In this document: piece after piece, positions 10,001 to 18,333 of the stretch
How the letters are laid out: every line of letters starts with the position of its first letter
Numbering within the stretch: position 1 is the first letter of the stretch
Translations under genes and position numbers: made by a program
The notes under the pieces: model-generated
Seen by the model: only the letters and a program-made list of their open reading frames with translations
Told to the model about the DNA's origin: nothing
Database searches by the model: none
Source of the DNA: Haplosporangium gracile
Taxonomy: Eukaryota; Mortierellomycota; Mortierellomycetes; Mortierellales; Mortierellaceae
Length of the DNA stretch: 18,333 nt
Direction of reading: 5' to 3'
NCBI GenBank assembly: GCA_015499985.1
Contig: JAAAUF010000842.1
Location: forward strand, 1-18,333

Positions 10001-13000
10001 TGTCAGGCACCTCGGGATCTGCTGTCTCCTTAAATTTCTCAATCGTCTGTCTTAACAACAGTAGGCCCTCCATGCGGATCTCCTGAATAGGCGTCGATGC
10101 GGCATACACCGTCATCTTGATCAAATCCGCCACCTTGAGAACCAAAAAGTCGGCGCCAAAGTTGCGATTCTTGCGACGTGCAATCGCAAGATCGAAATGA
10201 TCGGCAATCCCACTTGTCGAGACAACATCGATGACCTGACGGATGCATTCCAATGCAAAGATTCTGGTTCTCCATCGGGGTGGCAAAGCGGGGGTGGCCT
10301 TAACGGGTCGTTCGGGGACGACAACAGAGAGCCCAGAGTCGGCCACGGGAGATTGTGCTCCTGATGATCCTGTTGCTCCTGCTGCTGCCCCTGATGATGC
10401 AGAGCCAGAGGTGGATTGCCCAGTTGAAATCTTCTTGGTAGGCTTGGAAATATCGTCGAACATATTGTCGTTATCATCATCGTCAAAATCATCGTCGAAT
10501 CCGCCATCGTCACCCTTTGGTTGGCTCACTTCGGGAGCGCTGCTGTTAGCACCACCGACAGCGGTGTTGGAGTTGGTCTCTCCGCCCTCATCGATGGCAG
10601 TCCTGGAAAGAACCTTCCGGCAGATATCGATCCATTGACTGGGTTGCTCGAGAGCTGTTTGGGTGATCCAGCTCCTGACCACATCCTTGACATCCTGTAA
10701 AGTAGGGTCCGTGTCCAGTAATTTGAAGAACTGATCATCCAGGCCGCCCAGGGAGTGTTGGAACACCGACTTGACGTCACGCTGAACCAATTGATACATG
10801 CAGGTCATTGCCGCCTTCTTTAGACTGAGGCCCGTACTGCGACGCAAGCGCGCCTGCAAGAAAGGTACCAGTGTCGACATATCGACCAACAGTGGTGCAA
10901 ACATGATCAAATGCTGGGTGCACCGAATTCCTTGGACAATCACAAACTCGTCATCCTCGTTCCGGAGTTCCTCAACCAGACCGACACAGAGCTCGCGCAC
11001 CTTGGCCGATGATTGAAGCTCTGGTCCCAAGATTCCAATTAAACCATAAATAATCCGCCCCAGCTCATGGTAGACCGACAACTCCGAGGCCATCGCAATG
11101 TTCGCCGTAGCAATCGAGCCAGCTCCGGCCAGCTCGTGTGATTCTGCCAGATAGACCGTGGCGACGTTGGTGAGAGTGCTGGAGACATATGGGCTGAACA
11201 TCAGACCTGCGCTGGAAATGGTTAGAGCGAGAGAGTGCAACGACCACTTGTGAACAATGGGGTGAGGATCGCGGCTGAGCGACGTCAAGTACTCGACGAT
11301 CGATCGTAAATGACCTCCTGCCATCATGCCGCCCAAATGCGAAAACACATTGCCGAGCGCAAGTGCATATCCTGCGCGAGCATCCGGATCCCGATTGGCG
11401 ACCACTTGGTCCATGAGATATTTGATCTGGTTGGTAACAGTTAGACTTCCGAGAACGCTGGTCAACCGTCCGAGAGCCTCGCACGCGACGAAGCGAATGT
11501 AAGGGTCCGAGTGAACAATTGAGTCCTATTTGGTGTAAATGCAACAAAAACATGTTAGCGTGGAGCCTTAATTTCAGTCAGCATTACAATAACTAACCTT
11601 CAATGATATTGTCAACTGGACAAGTACCTTAAGGATGGACTGTGACAAAGAGGATGCCAGAGGGCCTTCAAATGCACGCTGCTCGTGTCGCTTGCCCTCC
11701 GCCATAGCATACTTGGTAGCACCCAAGAGTGCAACGACAGCGTTGACTTGAATAGCCATCTTCCTGCCTGGATTCTTGTCTAAAGTCGAACTCTTGAGCA
11801 TCTTGAACAGGTCATCCATCATAGAACCCTGGAGGACAGACGACTGTAAGGGCAGCAGAATCGCAAAGAGCTCGATTGCAGCATCAATAACACCAGTTGC
11901 GACAGGGCGAGGCTTGGGGAGAGAGTACCGCGAGACTGCTTTTGGAAGCGCAAATGTTGTGTAGATCACCATGGGGTCGTGCTCGGGTGCACCCAAAATC
12001 GGCTTCTTGAGCAAATTCTCCGTTGTTTTGGTGGCGCTGTCGTAATCCTTACCATCCAAAATCTCCTCCTGACGACCGCTTGTCCTGGACGCAATGTCAC
12101 ATCGCAACCCTTGAACCTTGCCTGTAACACCGTATCCATACCCGTCGTCGACAGCCCAGACAGTTGTGAAGGTTGCTGCTGAAATGGCATTCGTGACAGC
12201 AGTTCCTGAAGTCCTGTCCGGGTCTGAGAACACATCCAGAGCAGCCTTGATCAGCATCGAGTGGTACACCTCAAAGGCAGACGTATATCGCATGGCGACA
12301 AAGCACTCGAAGATGCGTTTCCTGAGTGCGTCATCCCGTTCCGAAAACTTGACTGTTAACAACTCGTGCACGGGAGCCTTGTTTCCAGGGGCCACTGGCT
12401 GGGGAGGGAACGAGGTTGGGACAACAGTGGCAAAGGCCATAGTGTTGGACAAGAGAGCGGCAACTCTTTTCGACACATCGACGGTGACCAGCTTCTCGCC
12501 ATTGTGCAGCAGGAATGATGCGACGGAGCCAAGGGTACACTCGCGAGCATGCATCATGAATGCCCAGTCCAACTCGGATCGATTCGTATTCGTCGCATCC
12601 TTGGAGGTGAACTTTGGAAGAGCAATCTTCCACATGAGCAACAATTGAGGGAGGTGCATCTTGACAAAGTTGGGTCCGAGGCACATCAAGGCGCCGATCA
12701 AGACCCAAGCAATCTGGATCTGAGCCGCCGCCACACGGACCTCCTTGTTGGTGCTGTTCTTGATCAACTGGGCTGCCATCGAAAAGATACGTGCACTCAT
12801 CTCGAACGAGACGTAGAGAGGATGAACAGAAATGACAGTAATGAGTCCTCCGATTGCATAAGCGAGACCGTTCGCTCTGGTTGCCACGTCCTGAAAATTG
12901 TTTCCATTGTTATTCAGAGTGCCCAAGTCCGTCGAGAGTTTGGCGCTGAGGGTTTGGATCAGTTTGGCGAGGTTTGTCGGGAGCGAGATGCATAGGCACC

Positions 13001-15098
13001 TCAAGCACCATGCTGTGGCAGTCTGGACCGCACGAGAAGGGTGTGAGACCAAGTTGGTAAGCGACGACATCAGGATGTCCTATTATTTTATCACGCAATA
13101 TTTGCAGCGAGTTAGCGGACTTATTTTTCAGCTGCTGGTAGTGAAGCCTAAAGCGCCATCAAAGATCATGCAAAATGTTCATACCTGGATCGAACTAGCA
13201 GCGCCTCCGAGATCCAAGAGCAAAGCCGAAGTTTCGTTCAGTGCGCTGATGAGAGCATACTCCGAGGGCTCGACATCGCCGGGCATGACGGCGGGCCACA
13301 TCTTCAGCCAGCTACCGACCAACTCCCGAATAGATGCAATTTGTCCTGACTCGCTCAACAGACGCGCTCCGATCACACCTCGCAACAGATACTCGACGTG
13401 TTCCCGTACTGTCAGAATCTCAAATCTCGATCCGGTGTTCTTGGGGTTTGACACCAGCTCCGTCAGTAAGTGTTTCAAGATGGTGCCGTAATGTCGCTCC
13501 ACAATCGAAGGTCCAAGCATGATTAACATGGCGGCATACGTCTCTGACAATCCGGCGCGAACCTCGCGGCTTGTGTTAAGTTTGTTGTAGGCCGTTGAAA
13601 GGTGTGAGAGGAGCTCGTTCACGTCCAGCGTGAAGGTCTCGTTGCCGGTTGTTGGTTTTCCTCCAGGTCCCGCAGGTGGTGGAGATTGTGCGCCTGCCAT
13701 TGTCAAATTTTCTTCTCCTTGGAATTTCGAATACAAAAGTGTCGCGATGAGAGTGGCGACTGATTTTCTGATCTCAAAGGTAGACTCGTCCATTGCCTTG
13801 ATAAACAGTGTCGTCGACGCTTCAAGCTCTGCTTTTGTGAAAACGATTGTCGTGTGCTTGACCAACGCCGTGAGACACTAACGACACATGTAATTAATTA
13901 ATGAGAGAGTTAGTTACATTTTTCTTTCATTCTTTTAGCCAAGCGCAAAAAAATATGGTTCGAGAATGTACCTCTGCTGAAGAAGAGCGCATGATTAAAG
14001 CCTTGTCCAGTATAGTGAGCTTAAGCGATTTTAGAATCTCCTTGTTGGTCAGATCCGTTGCTCCACGCCCAGCACCCTGCAGCATCTTCCGTAATGCAAC
14101 CATCGCCTCCACTCTGATAATCAAGGGGTACTATGGATAAAAAAGAAATGTTAACTTGACGAAGGTACCGAATGCTGTCATAAGAGATGATGGGGTTGCA
14201 CTGCTGGAGAATATACTTACTATCTTTTCATTCTTGATGACTTTGAGGAAGGAGGTAGCGAGATCGGGCACCAACGATTGAATCTAAGAAAGTGATTGGT
14301 GCAAGGCGGGTTAACACAACTGGACTTTCTTGCGCAAGCCGTAATTAACCACTTCCTGGGCAAACGATGGGTTTCATTCATGCAAACACCTTTTCGCCAA
14401 TGGTCTCCATAATGACTCCGATGCAATGAATCGCGGCACTATGGATATGGAAAGCACAGTTAAGTTAGATTATTTCACAGCCAAGCAGATTGAACGATCA
14501 AAGATGGCAGCAGCAACCAACCAGCAAAGTACAAGGAAACTTACAGCTTGACATCTTTGTCGCCCATGCCTTTACCGGTCTCGATTAGGCTCTGAAGGAT
14601 TTGAATTGTTTCGAACAAGGTGGAAGAGTTGCCTCGGACATAGAGAGAGAGGAAGCAGCGGGCGATCAGGCGTCTGATAGGATGACGGGGTTTTGGTGCA
14701 GGCATAGAGATCAATTTGAGCAACTGACGCTCCAGGTTTGGTTGCATGATCCTGAAAATATCCTATGGAATTTCAAGAGAAGAGGAAGCGTATTAGAGCG
14801 CGTCTCTATACGGCGAGATGGAATTTGTATGCTCTCACACCTCCACGGAGAGCAACATAAGCCTGAAATGAAACAAGAAACAGTAACGTACGTGCCCGCA
14901 GCGTTTGAGCTCGCGCTCGACGGCGGCGAGCCATTGGAAGACAAAGAGCTCTTGCTTGCTGTTGGAGGGAGGGTTGGTCTGCTTATCGAGGTCTCCTGCA
15001 GCAACGAAGAGGCGCTCGTCAAAGTCAAAGACGTTGCGGGCGGTGGAGGTGATGGGTGTCCCTGGGGTGGATGGACGAGTCTCTGGAGGGGTTGCCAT
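7096..15098 (-). CDS. LAA1: HEATR5/Laa1-family HEAT-repeat protein (AP-1 accessory)
   Basis: Twelve minus-strand exons join to 2278 residues: 14892-15098, 14545-14762, 14390-14438, 14221-14283, 13972-14130, 13185-13877, 11598-13079, 9477-11525, 8436-9375, 7901-8325, 7556-7763, 7096-7439. All eleven introns (72-137 bases) have GT donors and TAG acceptors, and the frame holds throughout. Family size is about 2000-2070 in yeast Laa1 and human HEATR5B. The N-terminus has the family-like ELFVFQWLAAVEREL segment (about residues 50-64). Next comes IRRLIARCFLSLYVRG, then long helical HEAT-type repeats covering most of the protein. A low-complexity acidic linker (about 1285-1360, with F1300, F1304 and F1313 among Asp residues) interrupts them and is followed by a conserved-looking PRWRTRIFALECI. 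A second acidic linker falls in exon 9, and Q7 plus a charged coiled coil (2240-2270) ends the protein. Laa1/HEATR5 binds AP-1 and promotes clathrin-mediated traffic at the trans-Golgi and endosomes. The start is the first ATG, since the upstream open frame has none. The gene is divergent from DCTN4. Confidence 0.9.
7195..7215 (-). repeat. CAG trinucleotide run (polyglutamine)
   Basis: Seven perfect CAG codons on the minus strand encode Gln 2240-2246 of the Laa1-like protein, at the start of a highly charged C-terminal coiled coil. Uninterrupted CAG runs are prone to length change, so this site may vary between strains. Confidence 0.9.
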
Positions 15099-15128
15099 CC
15101 TTGTTTTGATCCCCTGCTTTAGTGGGAG

Positions 15129-15156
15129 GTGAGTGAGTGCGTGAGTGCGTGAGTGA
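15129..15156. repeat. tetranucleotide repeat (GTGA/GTGC)x7
   Basis: Seven four-base units read GTGA, GTGA, GTGC, GTGA, GTGC, GTGA, GTGA, an order that is symmetric about the central unit. The run lies 31 bases upstream of the LAA1 start codon, probably inside its leader. Confidence 0.85.
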
Positions 15157-15359
15157 GTAGTGAAATGAAGCTGGTGTGATGTATGTGCTGCTGGAGAAGG
15201 AGAATGTGCAGGAAGGAAAGAGGAAGTAGGGAGAGTGAGGTTCGATTGTTCGATTGAGAGCGGTGAAGGAAGGAGAAGTGTGAGATGGATGGTGCCCGTC
15301 GTGGAACGGAGAAGCGAACAAGTGGCAATTGGCGCTTGTGGGAGAAGAATGTTCGATCG

Positions 15360-15365
15360 CACGTG
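15360..15365. promoter_or_regulatory. E-box CACGTG in the divergent promoter
   Basis: The palindrome GCACGTGC (15359-15366) contains a CACGTG core, the classical site of bHLH factors such as fungal Cbf1/Pho4 types. It lies about 262 bases from the LAA1 start and 229 bases from the DCTN4 start, close to the midpoint, so it could act on both genes. A chance occurrence is possible, because one is expected about every 4 kb. Confidence 0.35.
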
Positions 15366-15593
15366 CTATGTCACGGGAAATCTGTCTCCTGTCAAAGTTC
15401 ACGCGGCAGAAAGACTTAGGGAGGGATGGTCCCATGGACAAACAGGGACCTTCACAACTTCTTAAGCACCTCTTCCTCTTTCTGACATCCTGCTCTCCTC
15501 CGCCCCGCCAACGGCCATCCTCCTCTCTCTCTCTTCACGCAGCCCTCTCTTTTTCCTTTCCTCGCCGCAAAAAGATAACATCACGCAATCGAG

Positions 15594-17840
15594 ATGGCGA
15601 CCATGCTCGCGCTCAACGCACCACCCGGCCAAGGGCCTGTCATCCAGCCCTTTGTCCACTACCGCTGTCTCTGCTCAAGTCCAGGCCCATCCGCAACCGC
15701 ATCCAGGACACCCTCCACGACAAGGACAGCAACACCCACCAGGACAAGTAACAACGATGACAGGGACATGGACATCGACCCTTCTACCACTACCGCCACA
15801 GCTGACCCTACTACTCCATCAGCAGACCTGGTCCCTGCCGCCGCCGCCCTGACCCTTCACCACCACACTCACCGCCATGAAGACGACTCGGGAGAACGGT
15901 CAAAAACGCCCGCCGAGGTATACGACTCGGGCAACAACTCAGATCCACATGGTTCGCATTCCTTGTCGCGTCTCTACTTTTGCGACTCGTGCGATGAGAT
16001 TCGCTGTCCAAAGTGCGCCCAGGACGAAATCGTATGCTACTACTGCCCCAACTGTCTCTTCGACGTCCCTACCGCCAGTGTCAAGTCTGAAAAGCACAAG
16101 TACGTCTTTTTTCTTCAAATCTGCATCTAAATTGGACGAGACAGAAATTAGGAGGGAAAGATACTGAATGATTAGCACATGTCACAAGTCAACTCAACAA
16201 CCATTTGCGGTTTGTGTTAATTACTATCGTGATTCTCTTAAACAAACTTCATAACCGCGCTGATCATTTGATTTTTACATACCAATTGTTTTGGAATTCA
16301 CACCTCCGTACAATCGCTGTTTTTATTACTTTTACTGTACTCTTACTGCTGAATAGGTGCTCGAGGAACTGCTTCGAATGCCCTATATGCCAGAGCACTC
16401 TGTCAGTGGTGTCGGAGGATCCGGAAGCAGGAATGTTAACAGCTGGAGCTGCCGCACAAGGACAATACTACCTCGCCTGTAACATGTGTCAATGGAACTC
16501 GCAGGAGATCGGAATGACCTTCGAAAAGCCCACAGGACTGGCAGGTAACCCATTGCGGACATATGGTGTACCATTCGCAAGGAGTGCGATCGTCTTGGTT
16601 GAATGGCAACAGCACTGACCTATAACACCCGTGTATTGTACCTGGTCATAGTGCAAATTCAAAAAACGGAGGATTCATTACCGGACGTCAAGGAGTTTGA
16701 CCGGCTCAAGGATCACCTGGAAAAGTACTTTAGAGTTCACAACTTGAAGCCCGGTCTCCCCACATCTCTCTTGACCTCGATTCAATCAGGAACTCTTCAG
16801 TCGCTTCGCTATGTCTCCACTTCAAATCATAAAGCCCAGCAGAGCGACGACATTGCCCACTACACCCCCGCTGTTCAAGTCATGGAGGATACTGAGAATC
16901 TGGAGAAACTCATGTCGATCACGAGCCTGAGCGAGACGACCACCATGAAGCAACGGCTCCGACAACTACAGAACCAAACATACTCGACACAAAGACTCCA
17001 GCCGCAAAGGATACATTTGCGGATCAAAAAGTCGAGGCGATGCAGATCCTGTCGCCACATCCTTGTCAAGCCCGAGCAGAAGGCCCAGGCTACTGGCTTT
17101 AAGATCAATCTCATCGCCCTGTAAGTCAATCCTCCTGTCTATGCTCTCATCTCCCGCGTCAATTATCATTTTCTCGAACCGCCGCTGACTTACACCACCT
17201 ATCATAACTCAATACTTTAAAAAAATATAGGAGCCAACTTCCTAACATTACAATTGCAGGACTTCAACCCATGATCGTCCAGACGGTATCGCGCGTCATT
17301 CTCAGATTCACTAATCCACGACATGAAGAGGCACATGTCTCTCTTCGATACGGTGATGGAGCCATCCCCAACCACGGAGTCGTTATTCACTCGCCCTCCT
17401 TCACTATATCACCCTTCAACGAGGTCTGGGAATATGAGGTGGGCACCATGGTTACAGCGCCTGGATCAGTAAAGGAGGATGTCTACGAACGCACTGCCAA
17501 TTCGACTAGCATCGCCTTGGATATCACACCAGCTGCAGCCGGTGAAGTCAAGGTAACCACTGAACGACTGATAATCGGATCGGAGAACACATCGTTGGCA
17601 ACTCCTGATCTAACTTTATTTTCTTTTTTTATGTTTCTGCGCGTTTAGATCCCGCTGATGGTGGTATTTACATTCAAGGCACACAAGCTGCAGTCGGACG
17701 CTGAACCATCGGCATTACCAACACAGCTGGTGGTCAGCGGATCAAAGGACCATCCAGCGCCCGAGATTGAACTAATTGACAAGACGGTCGCCTTTTGGAC
17801 CATCATTGGATTTGGCGAGGCTCTCCCGACTTTTTCATAG
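15594..17840 (+). CDS. DCTN4: dynactin subunit p62 (subunit 4)
   Basis: Five exons, 15594-16099, 16357-16544, 16652-17120, 17231-17552 and 17649-17840, join to 558 residues. Introns are 257, 107, 110 and 96 bases, with GT donors and TAG acceptors. The Cys pattern is that of dynactin p62: YFCDSC...RCPKC (C130, C133, C138, C141), CYYCPNC (C148, C151, C154), then KCSRNCFECPIC (C170, C174, C177, C180) and YYLACNMCQW (C210, C213). A later RRCRSC pair (C362, C365) precedes FKINLIA and a beta-rich C-terminus with VILRFTNP. Human p62 is about 460 residues. The extra length is mainly a Ser/Thr/Pro/His-rich N-terminal stretch (about 30-125) between HYRCLC and the first Cys cluster. p62 sits at the pointed end of the dynactin Arp1 filament, which helps dynein bind cargo and supports nuclear movement in hyphae (Neurospora ro-2). 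In exon 4 the ATATAG acceptor is required. The nearer GCAG at 17259 would break the frame. The gene is divergent from LAA1. Confidence 0.93.
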
Positions 17841-18333
17841 TCTCTGTTTGGACCCTCCAAGACAATGAGAGTCGTCCATTAATCGTTTTGCATCACGCAT
17901 GGAATCTACAAAAACAAGCAAAATATCATTCGAGAGGCTTGAGCGCGGATTAGCGAAAGTAAAAAAGAGCCCAGGAAACGAATACGTTCGATTGTTATCT
18001 CAACATTTCCCGGTCCCTGCTTTACTTTTTTTTATTTTATTTTGTCCGTGCCTCGCCCTGTAGGAACATTGAAAAAGAAAAAAAAGGGATGATAGGAAAA
18101 AAGGACACCCTCGAATTGTTGTTATCCATTCTTTTATGATCTTGCGCATCCGTCACATCGTCTCGTCGAGCAGGCGACCCTCTCCCTCCAACCTCCTTTC
18201 CTCTCCTTCGTCTTCCTTCCTCGCCCTTTATATGACCCTCTATGTATGTACAGTGAATCTTTCAAATCCCATGTTCAAGCAATCTCTTTCTCCGCCCTCA
18301 CTTCTTGTCATGCAGAAAACTAAAGGGGGTGTG
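17841..18333. other. DCTN4 3' region and right-end intergenic DNA
   Basis: No gene is supported here. The first part is the presumed 3'-UTR of DCTN4, where no exact AATAAA is visible and the A/T-rich stretches near 18025-18090 are possible processing sites. From about 18170 the plus strand becomes C/T-rich, and TTTATATG (18227-18234) resembles a TATA element. This could be the promoter of a plus-strand gene beginning beyond the window. Confidence 0.4.

Larger units (their letters stand above)
15099..15593. promoter_or_regulatory. shared divergent promoter of LAA1 and DCTN4
   Basis: The two start codons face away from each other across 495 bases. The LAA1 side carries a GTGA/GTGC tetranucleotide run and, read on the minus strand, C/T-rich leader sequence. 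The DCTN4 side is strongly C/T-rich (about 15460-15565), like the other promoters here. An E-box palindrome lies near the middle. No clear TATA box is seen for either gene. ATGs at 15426 and 15434 upstream of DCTN4 would start upstream frames if transcription begins before them. Confidence 0.6.

Noticed and set aside
12118..12648. 176-codon plus-strand frame inside the Laa1 gene
   Set aside because: It is antisense to a well-supported exon with clear HEAT-type coding sequence and has no independent evidence.
15099..15362. N-terminal extension of the Laa1 frame upstream of 15098
   Set aside because: The frame is open for 88 codons but contains no ATG (only GTG at its far end), and it is leader-like, rich in S, T, L and H.
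17231..17260. Alternative acceptor GCAG at 17259 in DCTN4
   Set aside because: It would shift the frame. The ATATAG acceptor ending at 17230 keeps the frame and gives sequence resembling p62 homologues.

Overview
The window looks like nuclear DNA of a filamentous fungus, probably an early-diverging one (Mucoromycota, Mortierella-like). That placement is an inference. It rests on spliceosomal introns of 72-311 bases with GTAAGT-like donors and nearly invariant TAG acceptors, pyrimidine-rich promoters, and a gene set shared with animals as well as fungi. I see no rRNA, tRNA, CRISPR array or intact transposon.

Layout: (1) 1-2327 is a gene-poor, A/T-leaning stretch with two small repeats, one a clean triple 34-base tandem repeat. 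(2) 2328-3108 holds a TATA box, a probable 5'-UTR intron and an intronless 195-residue protein I cannot assign. (3) 3949-5126 (+) holds a three-exon gene for a lysine-rich, coiled-coil CCDC137 homologue. (4) 5618-6531 (-) holds a three-exon gene for a stand-alone I9 (proteinase B inhibitor, Pbi2-like) peptidase inhibitor whose first coding exon is only 7 bases long. (5) 7096-15098 (-) holds a twelve-exon gene for a 2278-residue HEAT-repeat protein of the HEATR5/Laa1 family. (6) 15594-17840 (+) holds a five-exon gene for dynactin subunit p62 (DCTN4 / Ro-2). (7) 17841-18333 is non-coding.

All exon joins were deduced by hand from splice consensus plus uninterrupted frame. All four spliced genes give whole-codon totals (909, 351, 6837 and 1677 bases).

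The most interesting arrangement is the head-to-head pair HEATR5/LAA1 and DCTN4, whose start codons are 495 bases apart. HEATR5/Laa1 works with the AP-1 clathrin adaptor, and animal HEATR5B has been linked to dynein-dynactin transport of AP-1 endosomes. p62 is a dynactin pointed-end subunit. The shared promoter, with a central CACGTG E-box, may therefore co-express two parts of one membrane-transport process. The other genes have no evident functional link to each other.
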